This document shows, piece by piece, positions 1-8,741 of a stretch of DNA of 64,000 nucleotides (positions within the stretch are counted from its first letter, which is position 1; every line of letters begins with the position of its first letter). The DNA lies in contig DVNK01000038.1 in the NCBI GenBank assembly GCA_018714445.1, forward strand, positions 1-64,000. Reading direction: 5' to 3'. The stretch comes from Candidatus Fimadaptatus faecigallinarum (lineage in GTDB: Bacteria > Bacillota > Clostridia > Christensenellales > Aristaeellaceae). Made by a program: the position numbers and the translations under genes. Under the pieces are notes generated by a model. That model did no database searches. It was not told the DNA's origin and saw only the letters and a list, made by a program, of their open reading frames with translations.

Positions 1-205
1 TTATGTTCAATTCAATCGCTCGATGCTCGCTAAAACATCTCGCTCTCGCTCTCTCAAAAAACTGACTGTTCTTTGCTTCTTTCCAACTCAGTCCTTCCGG
101 ACTTCGTCAGTTCATACTGTATCGTTTTCAAGGATCGCTCTCTGCTCAACTCCCGATGCACTCTTGAGCATCTCTCGCTCATCTCGTGCGCCGCTCGCTG
201 GCAGC
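1..205 (-). other. rRNA operon leader (16S gene expected just beyond the left edge)
   Basis: On the minus strand this is the transcribed leader between a consensus rRNA promoter and the left window edge. It contains a boxA-like antitermination element of the Bacillota type (GATCCTTGAAAACGA, about 122-138), followed by A-rich and GAGCGA-rich sequence. No 16S sequence is inside the window. That the leader serves an rrn operon is inferred from its resemblance to known Bacillota rrn leaders. Confidence 0.7.
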
Positions 206-211
206 TCATAT

Positions 212-240
212 ATAATACCACGTTCTCCCGCCTTTGTCAA
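212..240 (-). promoter_or_regulatory. strong rRNA-type promoter
   Basis: Minus-strand -35 TTGACA (240-235), 17-bp spacer, -10 TATTAT (217-212). Transcription leaves the window to the left. The A/T-rich stretch just upstream (245-275) resembles an UP element. Confidence 0.8.
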
Positions 241-333
241 TACCTTTTTGGACTCTTTTTTCGGTTTTTTTGAACTTTTTGCCGGGAAGCACCCGCGCGT
301 ATCGCCGTCTCGGGAATCGCTTCTATATAATAC

Positions 334-365
334 GCGGCGGAATGGACCAACGTCCATTCCGCCGC
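334..365 (-). terminator. hairpin ending the permease-PRT operon
   Basis: Perfect 14-bp stem (334-347 with 352-365) and a 4-nt loop, 38 bp past the phosphoribosyltransferase stop. The minus-strand tail is only weakly U-rich (TATTATATAG). Confidence 0.6.
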
Positions 366-402
366 TCAACATCACATTAGGCCAATCGATTCGCCGTCCG
401 GC

Positions 403-975
403 TCAATCCAGCTTGCCCGGCAGCGGTATCGTATCCAGACTTACCAGCGGTATGCCCCGATATTCGGTGCGCGGCTCGCCCTCTACCAGCGCGCACGCTA
501 TCACGACTATCTCAAAGCCGATCTTGTCCGCCAGCTCCAGCGCCGCGCTGATCGTGCCGCCCGTGGATACCACGTCGTCCAGGAAGCACAGCTTCTTGCC
601 GACGAACTGCTCGTACTTCTCGCGCCCGATCCACAGCTCCTGCTGACCGTGCGTAGTTATCGATTCCACTTTGACGCCGACCGGATCGATCATGAAGCTC
701 TTGCGGCTCTTGCGCAGCTCCAGGTAGCGCGGCTGATTCGCGCAGGTCGTTATCGCCTGCGTCAGCCCGCACGACTTGGTCTGCACCGTGACAAAGCCGT
801 CGAACTTGTACCCCGCCAGCTTTTTGGTGAGCTCGGCCGCCGCGACGCGGTTCCACTCGGCCTCGCCCGTCATGTCAAACGAATATATCCAAAACCCATC
901 GCCTATGTCCAACAGCGGCAACTCCACCGGATAGTCCGGAGCGAGGTGCACGGTATGCGTCTTGGGCCAGTCCAT
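403..975 (-). CDS. type I phosphoribosyltransferase, adenine PRT-like
   Basis: Transfers a phosphoribosyl group from PRPP to a nucleobase, most likely a purine, in the cytoplasm. The 190-residue protein has the PRPP-binding motif LDDVVSTGGT at about residues 132-141, the hallmark of type I phosphoribosyltransferases, and its overall arrangement resembles APRT. The ATG at 975 is preferred to the upstream in-frame GTG because AGGAGG (989-984) lies 8 nt before it and overlaps that GTG. The upstream permease stop (TAA, 991-989) touches this ribosome site, so the two genes form one operon for base uptake and salvage. Whether the base is adenine, xanthine or another cannot be told from sequence. 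Confidence 0.85.
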   Translation of the reverse strand: MDWPKTHTVHLAPDYPVELPLLDIGDGFWIYSFDMTGEAEWNRVAAAELTKKLAGYKFDGFVTVQTKSCGLTQAITTCANQPRYLELRKSRKSFMIDPVGVKVESITTHGQQELWIGREKYEQFVGKKLCFLDDVVSTGGTISAALELADKIGFEIVVIACALVEGEPRTEYRGIPLVSLDTIPLPGKLD

Positions 976-988
976 ATCCCGCACCTCC

Positions 989-2140
989 TTATGCCAGACC
1001 TATGTAAGCGCCGAAGTACCGCACCAGTATGCCCACGACCATGCCCAGGAACGGATTCTTGGACCAAGCGGTCACGCCCAGCGCGATGTAGCCGCTCATC
1101 GAGTTGTCCGACGCCGACACCGTCGCCAGGTTGGGCGCAAACGTCAGCGCGAATCCTATCACCAGCAAAAAGCCCGATATGCTCTGCGCCGGCAGATAAC
1201 GGCCCAGCCGGCCTACCAGACCCACCAGTATCAGTATGCCCATCAGCAGCATGAACACTATGCCGCACGCCACCGGCCACGGCGCACCCGCAGTGCCCGA
1301 GATTATCGCCTCGATTGGCGGGCCGCCGAACAGCGCGCTGGGCACGTCGGCCAGCGAGTTGATTATCGACAGATGGTCGAAGTTCTGCGAAGTGCCCGCA
1401 AGGCTGGCCGTTATGCCGCCGAACGATATGTTCGCGCCGATGTTGAGCATCATTATGCTCAGCGCGCCCAGCACCACCGTCAGGTTGAGCACGGGCTTTA
1501 TCGGCTTGAAGTCGCGCCAGTATTCGCGCTTCCAGATGCGCCATTCGCCGCTCATCTCGACCGGCTTGCGGCCCTGCTCGACGACCGTCGTCAGGTCAAC
1601 GCGCCGCTTCTGCAGGAACAGGAAGTCCGCCGTAGACACCGCTACCGACACGAATATCGTCCACACGACGTTATTGGCGTCGTTTATCGACAGCGCGTAC
1701 GCTATCAGCGCCGACACCATCGACACCAGCGTTATGCGCTTTTCCTGCTTGAACATGTCCCAGGACACGCCCGCCAGCATAAGGCCCACGCCGCTCATCA
1801 TGCCCGACACGACCGCCGTGCCCGCAAAGTCCGCAATGCGCGTTATGCCGCCGCACAGCCCCAGTATCACCATCAGCACCGTCGCCAGCAGTATCGAACT
1901 CACGTTGTTGCGCAGGTCCTTGTCCACGCTGGCCACGGTTATCGTCTCGGCCTGACTCGATATCGGCGTCACCGAACCGGTCAGCAGGTTGCCCACCGCG
2001 CCCACCAGGTACGCAAATCCTGCAGGCTTGAGCGCAAATCCGCGCGCCTGCGCGTACAGCAGCTGCGGCACGCCGTTGACTATGACCGCAATCACAGCCA
2101 GCAGGAACGGGCCAATGTTCATCCAGAATTCCACCGCCAT
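989..2140 (-). CDS. NCS2-family nucleobase permease
   Basis: An integral membrane nucleobase:cation symporter of the uracil/xanthine (NCS2) family. The 383-residue protein is hydrophobic throughout. Near residue 60 it has the segment TGSVTPISSQAET and near 290 a GGPPIEAIISGT segment, which match the two half-helix regions lining the substrate site in NCS2 carriers. It is shorter than most NCS2 members (about 430-460). The ATG at 2140 follows GGAGG by about 4 nt; the GTG at 2143 is too close to that site. It is first in an operon with the phosphoribosyltransferase. The promoter leaves almost no leader, so a purine riboswitch is unlikely. Confidence 0.85.
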   Translation of the reverse strand: MAVEFWMNIGPFLLAVIAVIVNGVPQLLYAQARGFALKPAGFAYLVGAVGNLLTGSVTPISSQAETITVASVDKDLRNNVSSILLATVLMVILGLCGGITRIADFAGTAVVSGMMSGVGLMLAGVSWDMFKQEKRITLVSMVSALIAYALSINDANNVVWTIFVSVAVSTADFLFLQKRRVDLTTVVEQGRKPVEMSGEWRIWKREYWRDFKPIKPVLNLTVVLGALSIMMLNIGANISFGGITASLAGTSQNFDHLSIINSLADVPSALFGGPPIEAIISGTAGAPWPVACGIVFMLLMGILILVGLVGRLGRYLPAQSISGFLLVIGFALTFAPNLATVSASDNSMSGYIALGVTAWSKNPFLGMVVGILVRYFGAYIGLA

Positions 2141-2163
2141 CACTCCTCCACATAGATACCATT

Positions 2164-2192
2164 ATCATACAACATTCGACGCCGTATTTCAA
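2164..2192 (-). promoter_or_regulatory. promoter of permease-PRT operon
   Basis: TTGAAA (2192-2187), 17-bp spacer, TATGAT (2169-2164) on the minus strand, ending about 15 bp before the ribosome site. Confidence 0.6.
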
Positions 2193-2354
2193 GCGTCGCG
2201 CGCGCAATTTTGAATCAGCTGTAAAGAAAAATCGGCACATGTGGTTCTATTATGTGTATTATTACAGCCAACACGTCGCGCGATGCGCAGCAGCACGTAT
2301 TTGTGCCCGAATTCGTACAAAAGCATGTTGTTTATGAGTTTTACATTCTGCACA

Positions 2355-2383
2355 TTGCTTTCTACGATAACATATGGTATAAT
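2355..2383 (+). promoter_or_regulatory. promoter of membrane protein gene
   Basis: TTGCTT (2355-2360), 17-bp spacer, TATAAT (2378-2383). It faces the gene starting at 2657. Confidence 0.55.
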
Positions 2384-2389
2384 ATGTTA

Positions 2390-2656
2390 AAAGGTGGGAT
2401 GTAAAATGTGATATATCCAACTCAATGCATCTATTGCGTTAATTCGAACGGCATCCCGGTTTAGAACCGTCACATTTGGTCCAAGCAAGCGCCCGACCCG
2501 AGCAGTCGCATTCATGCCCAAAACGACAACGTGCAGCGCACTGCTCGCATGCCGTCACCCACCAGCCCGACCAACGCGCAAATTGCAGCTGAGCCACAGG
2601 TTGGCAGTGCAGCATATGCGCAATCAGCAAACTTTCGCAATAAGGGAGGCGATACA
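2390..2656 (+). other. long untranslated leader, no gene seen
   Basis: About 265 nt separate the promoter at 2355 from the ribosome site of the next gene. No open frame with a ribosome site and no riboswitch class I recognise was found. Its role is unknown. Confidence 0.35.
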
Positions 2657-3463
2657 ATGCTCAGCAAAAGCGTACGTTTTTCACTGACCGTAGCGGCCAT
2701 ATACTTGGCCTGGGTACTGATCTCGGGCATGGCGCTCGCGTTTACGCCCATGGGTTCTACATGGATCTACGCGCTCAACGGGTTGCTGCTCGGGCTGATG
2801 CCGCTGGCATATCAGCTGACATGCGGCACACGGCCGCGCAGCCCGCAGCCAATAGCGCTGGCAGGCGGACTGACAGCGCTCATCGCAACGATACTGTGCG
2901 TCAACTACCTCGACGAGATATACGCAGGCTCGACCCGGCTTATAGCGCTGACGGCCGGGTATCTGATCGGACTATGCTGGTACGGCGACAGCAGGCGCGC
3001 AGTCGCGTTGACGGCGGTGGGCGCGCTCGTGGCGGCCGCGGTAGGCGCATGGCTGCTCTACGGCCTGCAGGGCGCATTGACCACCGGCATGGCGGCGCAC
3101 TCGCTGAACATGCGCCTGCCGCTGTATTTTGCCACGGCAGTCGCCCTACTGCTGGGGCTTGCGCTGCCGCTGCCCAGGCTCGCGCGGCGCGTCACTGTGC
3201 CGCTTGCGATAGTCGCGGTACAGCTTGTCGTCATAGTCGCCGCACTGCTCGGATACAGCGGGGTCGCGCGCAACGGCTTTGTGTCATTCTGCACCAATCT
3301 CGCGCTGGGACTCAGGACCAATTACGCGTACTGCCTGTACGTCGGCATAGCCGGCATGCTGTTAAGGCAGCTGTTGACCATAGCGCTGGCCGGCAGTCCG
3401 TCCGCGTCAAAGGCCGCGCCGGCGCGCCCGGTTAGCGGTCGCCCGGCAAATCAGGCCCCGTAA
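2657..3463 (+). CDS. hypothetical polytopic membrane protein
   Basis: I do not recognise the family. The 268-residue product has about eight hydrophobic segments separated by short loops, no signal peptide distinct from the first helix, and a hydrophilic tail rich in Ala, Pro and Ser. The start at 2657 is chosen because AAGGGAGG lies 8 nt before it; an in-frame upstream extension lacks a ribosome site and is not hydrophobic. It stands alone between convergent and divergent neighbours, with a promoter at 2355 and a strong terminator just after the stop. No catalytic motif is visible, so a transport or sensing role is only a guess. Confidence 0.75.
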   Translation: MLSKSVRFSLTVAAIYLAWVLISGMALAFTPMGSTWIYALNGLLLGLMPLAYQLTCGTRPRSPQPIALAGGLTALIATILCVNYLDEIYAGSTRLIALTAGYLIGLCWYGDSRRAVALTAVGALVAAAVGAWLLYGLQGALTTGMAAHSLNMRLPLYFATAVALLLGLALPLPRLARRVTVPLAIVAVQLVVIVAALLGYSGVARNGFVSFCTNLALGLRTNYAYCLYVGIAGMLLRQLLTIALAGSPSASKAAPARPVSGRPANQAP

Positions 3464-3485
3464 TCCGCCCGGCAACGCCAAACAG

Positions 3486-3527
3486 ACCGGCCCGCTTTCT
3501 GCGTGAGAAAGCGGGCCGGTTTACTTT
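3486..3527 (+). terminator. intrinsic terminator of membrane protein gene
   Basis: A 14-bp perfect stem (3486-3499 with 3507-3520) and 7-nt loop, followed by TTACTTT. A near copy lies 216 bp downstream. Confidence 0.8.
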
Positions 3528-3705
3528 CAAGCATTACGCATACCGCCAGCTTGGCTAAACCTGCAGCAACGGCAAATGGCATATGCAAATCATTCCATAA
3601 CGCCCGTTATAACAAACGCATTTTGAAGCATCATCCATGCGTCATTGCAAAAAAGGCTTTAAACGATGCGCTCTGTCCAGCTGCTGGGTCTTTATCCAAC
3701 GGTCT

Positions 3706-3734
3706 GGCCCGCTTTCTGCGTGAGAAAGCGGGCC
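3706..3734. terminator. second copy of the same terminator hairpin
   Basis: Twenty-nine bases (3706-3734) repeat the core of the hairpin at 3490-3518 exactly. It lies between convergent genes and may stop the phosphodiesterase transcript from the right. The U-tract is poor on both strands. An 11-bp tandem (CACAATATCCG twice) follows at about 3749. Confidence 0.5.
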
Positions 3735-3786
3735 GTTAACATATCCGCACAATATCCGCACAATATCCGCGCCGGCGCGCCGCGGC

Positions 3787-4500
3787 TTACAGCTCCGCGC
3801 GCACCTTGAGCGCCACGTCAGGCACGTTGGTTATGACCTGCGCGCCCTCCAGCATGAAGCGCCGCATGTCGCCGGGATCGTCGACGGTCCACGGGCGCAC
3901 AATTATGCCCGCCGCCGTAGCCGCGCTCATGAAGCCCGGCTCGTACAGGCTGGCATAGTGCGGATGCAGCGCCTGCGCACCCACCGCGCGCGCATAGTCC
4001 CAGTCCCGCACCATCCGACACGAGTACAACAGCCCTATCGACGCGTGTTTGTCCAGCTCGCGCACCCGCATCAGCGCCGGATGGTTGAACGACGAGTACA
4101 CGATCCGCCCTTCCATGCCGAACTCGTGCACCAGGTCGACCGTGCGCTGCTCCAGGCCCTCGAATCCACGCGGATTCAGTCCGGACTTTATCTCTATGTT
4201 CAGCAGCAGCGCGTTGTCGCGCATGAACTCCAGCACCTCGCTCAGCAGCGGCGGGCGCTGGCCCATGCCGCAATCCAGCGCGCGTATCTCGTCCCAGGTG
4301 AGGTCGGCAATCTCGCCATGGCCATCAGTCGTGCGGTCGACGGTGTTGTCGTGCATGACTACAACCCGCCCATCCGCCGACAGCGACACGTCCAGTTCGA
4401 TGCCGTCCGCGCCCAGTTCGGCCGCGCGTTTGAATGCCGCCAGCGTGTTTTCGGGGAACTGCTTGCTTGCGCCTCTGTGCGCCCAGATCAGCGTGTTCAT
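3787..4500 (-). CDS. glycerophosphodiester phosphodiesterase
   Basis: Hydrolyses glycerophosphodiesters, as from phospholipid turnover, to glycerol-3-phosphate and an alcohol. The 237-residue cytoplasmic protein has the GDPD signature: HRGASKQFPEN at residues 8-18, metal ligands Glu35 and Asp37 in ELD, and His50 in MHD. Length fits bacterial UgpQ-type enzymes of about 240-250 residues. No signal peptide is present. The ATG at 4500 is preceded by AGGAGG. It is 53 bp downstream of the double GNAT gene on the same strand and may be cotranscribed. Substrate preference is not readable. Confidence 0.92.
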   Translation of the reverse strand: MNTLIWAHRGASKQFPENTLAAFKRAAELGADGIELDVSLSADGRVVVMHDNTVDRTTDGHGEIADLTWDEIRALDCGMGQRPPLLSEVLEFMRDNALLLNIEIKSGLNPRGFEGLEQRTVDLVHEFGMEGRIVYSSFNHPALMRVRELDKHASIGLLYSCRMVRDWDYARAVGAQALHPHYASLYEPGFMSAATAAGIIVRPWTVDDPGDMRRFMLEGAQVITNVPDVALKVRAEL

Positions 4501-4553
4501 ATTTATTCATCCTCCTGCATTTGTTTGCCGATTATGCGAACCCTCCAGCCCCA

Positions 4554-5855
4554 TCACAGCGGTTTGCGGGCCATGAAATAGCGCATGCTTATCCGATAGC
4601 CCGCCGCGCCGTAGAGCTGCTCCAATCCTGAATACGTATATCCTATGAACCCGCGCGCCATGCCCGCCCTGCGCAGCGCGCCGGTTGCCGCACACACCAG
4701 CGCCCGCGCTATGCCCCGGCCGCGCCGCTCGGGCACGACCGCAACGCACGCAATGCCGCCCATGCCCGCGGCCGCCTCGCCACACCCGGCTATCAGCACG
4801 CCGACCACGCGCGCCGCTTCAACGGCCAGCAGTGCCCGCCGCGCACCCGGCACATACAGCTGTGCCGGCTCGTAATAGCGCTCAAACGGAGCATGCGCCG
4901 CACGCGCGCACTCCAGCGTTGCTGCACGGTCGCGCACCTCGGCCCAACGCAATTCCACGCCGGCCGGCGCTTCATCCGAATCTGCCGCGCCATCCAGCGT
5001 CGCGCCATCCGCGCAGGACTGCCAGCCAAATTCGGCGCACATGTCGAAGCACTCGCACTCGCCCCAGGCGTGCCGGTAGCCGCGCCGCACGAAGAACTGC
5101 CGCGCAGCGTCTGCCGCGACTTGCGGCTCGCTGCCTGTCGGGGCGCGCGCTTCTCTGTCTTGCCCGGCATGCGGCTCATCTTGCGCCGCGACTTGCGACT
5201 CGCTGCCTGTCAGAGCGTGCGCTTCTCTATCTTGCCCGGCATGCGGCTCATCTTGCGCCGCGACTTGCGGCTCGCTTCCTGTCGGGACGTGCGCTTCTTC
5301 GCCTTGCTTGACATGCGGCGCATCCACTGCCGCGACTTGCGGCTCGCTGTCTGACGGGGCGTGCGCTTCTCTGCCTTGCCCGGCATGCGGCTCATCTTGC
5401 GCCGCGCCTTGCGACTCGCTGCCTGTCGGGGCGTGCGCTTTTTCGCCTTGCTTGGCATGCGGCTCATCTTGCGCCGCGACTTGCGACTCGCTGCAATCCG
5501 GGCCGCAAGGCAAAATCGACGGCACGCCGGGCAGCAGATAGTCATCGCCCGCGCCTACGCTCACTTCGGCATAGCCCTGCTCGCACAGCAGCGCCTCGCA
5601 GCGCGCAAGCAGCGCCGAACCTATGCCCTGCCGCCGCGCGCGCTCGTCGACGCACAGCATTAGCACCGTGTTCCGCCGCATCACCGCCGCGCCCATCAGC
5701 CGGCCGCGCTCGCGCCACTCCAGCACGACGTTGGCCGGATGGCCCAGCGCGGCCTCAACCGCTTCATCCGAGCGCACCGCCCAGCCAAAGTTGCGCCGAA
5801 ACAGTTCCGCCAGTTCCCGCACCCGCACCCGATCCGCCGCATGCGTAATATCCAT
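4554..5855 (-). CDS. tandem GNAT acetyltransferase with in-frame 24-residue repeats
   Basis: Probably an acetyl-CoA dependent N-acetyltransferase of two GNAT domains; the acceptor is unknown. Domain 1 starts near residue 1 and has the acetyl-CoA motif RRQGIGSALL at 74-83, then a LLPGVP segment at 107-112. Normally such a segment runs directly into the last strand and helix, here FFVRRGY. Instead about 120 residues (126-246) are inserted: five exact-length 24-residue repeats, consensus SEPQVAAQDEPHAGQ plus REAHAPTG, and a partial sixth. Domain 2 follows, with its motif ERRGRGIARAL. Repeats are acidic and hydrophilic, likely an unstructured loop. The start at 5855 has GGAAAGG upstream, and an extended -10 TATAAT lies at 5899-5894. 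GNAT identity is firm; whether domain 1 still folds is not known. Confidence 0.85.
   Translation of the reverse strand: MDITHAADRVRVRELAELFRRNFGWAVRSDEAVEAALGHPANVVLEWRERGRLMGAAVMRRNTVLMLCVDERARRQGIGSALLARCEALLCEQGYAEVSVGAGDDYLLPGVPSILPCGPDCSESQVAAQDEPHAKQGEKAHAPTGSESQGAAQDEPHAGQGREAHAPSDSEPQVAAVDAPHVKQGEEAHVPTGSEPQVAAQDEPHAGQDREAHALTGSESQVAAQDEPHAGQDREARAPTGSEPQVAADAARQFFVRRGYRHAWGECECFDMCAEFGWQSCADGATLDGAADSDEAPAGVELRWAEVRDRAATLECARAAHAPFERYYEPAQLYVPGARRALLAVEAARVVGVLIAGCGEAAAGMGGIACVAVVPERRGRGIARALVCAATGALRRAGMARGFIGYTYSGLEQLYGAAGYRISMRYFMARKPL
5120..5491 (-). repeat. in-frame 72-bp tandem repeat, five units plus partial
   Basis: Unit starts fall at 5120, 5192, 5264, 5336, 5408 and 5480, exactly 72 bp apart with no indel. 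Units differ by scattered substitutions. They lie inside the GNAT gene and keep its frame. Confidence 0.95.
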
Positions 5856-5893
5856 CGTGTCGCCTTTCCGCGCAAGCGCGCTCTTTTTACCAT

Positions 5894-5902
5894 ATTATAG
5901 CA
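5894..5902 (-). promoter_or_regulatory. extended -10 promoter of GNAT gene
   Basis: TGCTATAAT on the minus strand, about 38 bp before the start codon. No good -35 box is seen, which is tolerated by extended -10 promoters. Confidence 0.5.
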
Positions 5903-6092
5903 CAGTTTGAAGCCGCGCGGTAGTTGAATTTCAGCCCTGCGCCGCGCAATATCATGTCAACCCCGCCCTATGCCCCGATCAATTATCCGCCTTTAAATCG
6001 CCGCATCCGCCACGCGCCGCTTTAACGCCCGCGTGCGCGACGGCGCGGTTGGGTTTGGGTATAATTAGATATCATATTGGCGGAGGCGGAGT

Positions 6093-6962
6093 ATGGGTAA
6101 ATGCTATCTGTGCCCGCGCATGTGCGGCGTCGACCGGCGCACTGAGCGGGGATTCTGCGGCATGGGCGAGGCGCCGGTCATAGCGCGCGCCGCACTGCAC
6201 CACTGGGAGGAGCCCTGTATAAGCGGCACGCGCGGTTCGGGCACGGTGTTCTTTTCGGGCTGCACGCTGCGCTGCATATACTGTCAAAACCACGCCATCA
6301 GCCGCGAGGGCGTGGGCGTGCCGATAGACACGGCGCGGCTGCGTACGATATTCGAGCGGCTGGTGCGCGAGGGCGCCCACAACATAAACCTGGTCACGCC
6401 CACGCACTTTCTGCCCGCGATACTGCCCGCGCTCGAGCAGCCGCTGGGCGTGCCCATCGTAATGAACACCGGCGGCTATGAGCGCGTCGAAACGCTGCGC
6501 AGCATCGAGGGGCGAATAGACGTATACCTGCCCGATCTCAAGTACTGCGACGAGCAGCTGGGCCGGCGCTTCAGCGGTGCGCCCGACTACTTCGAGCACG
6601 CCGCGCGCGCACTCAAAGAGATGGCCCGGCAGGTCGGCGCACCGGTTTACGACGCCGACGGCATAATGCGTCGCGGCATGATAGTGCGGCATCTGGTGCT
6701 GCCGGGACACCTGGGCAACACGTTCCGCGCGCTGCGCTTTATAAAGAACGAACTGCCCGCCGGCACTCCGGTGAGTCTGATGGCACAGTACACCCCGTGC
6801 GTGCCCACGCCCTACCACGAGTTGAACCGCACGCTCAGCCAGCTCGAATACGACACCGTCGTCAACGAACTGCTGCGCCTGGGCCTGACCGAGGGCTATG
6901 TGCAGGAACTGGAGAGCGCGCGCGAGGACTTCATACCGCCGTTTGAAAAGCTGGAGATATAG
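6093..6962 (+). CDS. radical SAM protein, PflX / PFL-activase-like family
   Basis: A radical S-adenosylmethionine enzyme of the uncharacterised PflX group, related to pyruvate formate-lyase activase. The 289-residue protein has the cluster motif CTLRCIYC (Cys57, Cys61, Cys64) and an additional N-terminal Cys set (Cys4, Cys7, Cys11, Cys22) usual for this group. The start ATG follows GGAGGCGGAG; a TATAAT box sits at 6060-6065. It stands alone. Its physiological target is not established for the family, so glycyl-radical activation is only a possibility. It fits an anaerobic lifestyle. Confidence 0.88.
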   Translation: MGKCYLCPRMCGVDRRTERGFCGMGEAPVIARAALHHWEEPCISGTRGSGTVFFSGCTLRCIYCQNHAISREGVGVPIDTARLRTIFERLVREGAHNINLVTPTHFLPAILPALEQPLGVPIVMNTGGYERVETLRSIEGRIDVYLPDLKYCDEQLGRRFSGAPDYFEHAARALKEMARQVGAPVYDADGIMRRGMIVRHLVLPGHLGNTFRALRFIKNELPAGTPVSLMAQYTPCVPTPYHELNRTLSQLEYDTVVNELLRLGLTEGYVQELESAREDFIPPFEKLEI

Positions 6963-7029
6963 CGCGCCGCAGCAAACCCCCGCACGCTCCGAAGCGCGGC
7001 GCGGCCGGCGGCAATAACTTGCGCACCGT

Positions 7030-7330
7030 GCGGGTCGCGGTGCCGACATGCTCAGGCACTGCATGGACGCGGATGCCGATATGTGCACTGTACCGTGCGA
7101 ACTGCGGTGCTGACGCGCCAAATGCGCCGCGCTGATCCGAACGCTGATATATGCGCCTAACATCGTGGGCCGCGGTGCTGACGCGCCAAATGCGCCGCGC
7201 TGATCCGGACGCTGATATATGCGCCTTACAACGTGGGCCGCGGCGCTGACGCGCCAGATGCGTTGCGCTGATCCGGACGCCGATATATGCGACTCACAGC
7301 GCAGGCCGCAGCGCTGAACAAATACAATCG
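7030..7330. repeat. 68-bp tandem array, about 4.4 units
   Basis: The landmark GCTGACGCGCC recurs at 7109, 7177, 7245 and, diverged, 7313, exactly 68 bp apart, with a degenerate unit before. The array fills most of the gap between the radical SAM gene and the reductase gene. No terminator was recognised in the gap. Confidence 0.9.
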
Positions 7331-7494
7331 CCGACACGCGCACCGCATATCAGGCACGCTCGAAGCACGGCGCGACTGCCGGCATGCGCGCCATGCAGAC
7401 CGGCAATACAATCCGTTGCGGCTTTGACCTGCGAGCTGCAGCAGCCCATACCGGCGCTTTGACCGCTCACGATTTTATACGGAGGGATAACGAC

Positions 7495-8052
7495 ATGCTG
7501 ACAGTTATACTGAATGGTTCGCCCCACGCCCGTGGCGACACCGCACAGCTGATAGCCGCACTGCGCTCGGAACTGCCCGGACAGGTCGAAGAGGTGCGCG
7601 CCTACTCGAACGACATCGCGCCCTGCAACGACTGCCGCTGGTGCCGCACGCACATAGGCTGCGTACGGCGCGATGGCATGCAGCGCGTGTACGAACTGCT
7701 CGAGCGCGCCGACAACGTGGTGGTTGCCTCGCCGGTGTACTATTCCGAGCTGACGGGGCGTCTGCTGGATCTGATGAGCCGGTTGCAGACCTACTACTCG
7801 CGCACGCGGTTCATGGGCGCAAAGTCACCGCTCAGCCGTCCCCGGCATGGCGCAATACTGCTGGTGGGCGGCGGCGACGGCGAGCCCGACACCGCGCTTA
7901 CCACCGCGCGGCGGCTGTTGCACTGCGTGGGCGTAAGCGAGCCCGAATGCGCGATGAGCCTGCGCACCGACGAACTGCCCGCTGCACAGGATGAGCCCGC
8001 GCTCGCCGCCGCGCGTGATATCGGCCGCAAACTCGGTGAGCAGTGCGGCTGA
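7495..8052 (+). CDS. flavodoxin-fold NADPH-dependent FMN reductase-like protein
   Basis: Probably an FMN-binding oxidoreductase of the flavodoxin superfamily. The 185-residue protein opens with the beta-strand and phosphate loop VILNGSPHARGDTAQL, then a Cys-rich stretch CNDCRWC with a fourth Cys (residues 44, 47, 50, 56), and the SPVYYSELTG segment near 79 that contacts flavin in relatives. The spacing of these cysteines is typical of iron-sulfur flavoprotein-like members, so a 4Fe-4S cluster is possible. The ATG at 7495 has GGAGG 9 nt upstream; a longer in-frame start lacks one. The partner is unknown. Confidence 0.82.
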   Translation: MLTVILNGSPHARGDTAQLIAALRSELPGQVEEVRAYSNDIAPCNDCRWCRTHIGCVRRDGMQRVYELLERADNVVVASPVYYSELTGRLLDLMSRLQTYYSRTRFMGAKSPLSRPRHGAILLVGGGDGEPDTALTTARRLLHCVGVSEPECAMSLRTDELPAAQDEPALAAARDIGRKLGEQCG

Positions 8053-8224
8053 CGCGCCCCGGATGGCCGGCTCTACATTTGAGCGCTGCCCATACTGGCG
8101 TTTGTGCGCATCGATCATAATTGCCCTGCATTCGTTTGCGTTTTGCCAGCGCAAATGTCGGCAAAGCTATGATTGCTTTATGTGCACTGGCGGCACGGTT
8201 GGCCGCAACTCGCCTGGCGCGTTG

Positions 8225-8600
8225 CGGCGGCATGGCTTACGATACGTGCAAAGCGCTTTACGAGCATCGGCTGCGCACTGGTGACGATGCGTAATTGCGT
8301 TTGGCGCTTTCCGGCGGCATGACTTACGATACGTGCAACGCACTTTACGAACATCGGCTGTGCACTGCCGACGATGCGTAATTGCGTTTGGCGTATATCG
8401 GCGGCATGGTTGACGATAAATGCAAAGCGTCCTACTGGCACCGGCCGCGCGCTACCGACGATGTATAATTGCGTTTGGCGCTTTCCGGCGGCATAGTTTA
8501 CGATACATGCAAAGCGTCCTACTGCCATCAGCCGCGCATTGCAGACGATGCGTCATTGCGTTTGGCGCTTTCCGGCGGTGCAAATCATAGCATTGCGCGC
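8225..8600. repeat. 87-bp tandem array, 4.3 units
   Basis: CGGCGG landmarks at 8225, 8312, 8399, 8486 and 8573 are exactly 87 bp apart. Units differ by substitutions but not length. The array occupies the gap between the reductase and lipoprotein genes; the flanks 8053-8224 and 8600-8741 show no gene. Confidence 0.92.
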
Positions 8601-8741
8601 GACCAACCAGTCCATAATAACGATGTACTTATTGCCGGTGCGAAGGGCGTAGATGCCCTTGACTGCCGCGCAACAGCCCGGCCCGACGGCATGTGGCACC
8701 GGCGCGGCTGAGCACGCATTGACCCGAGGAGGCAAAATAAC

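Noticed and set aside
112-375. Minus-strand 87-residue frame at the left edge
   Set aside because: It overlaps the rRNA promoter and leader and has no ribosome site.
2390-2656. Riboswitch in the long leader
   Set aside because: No conserved aptamer core I know could be matched.
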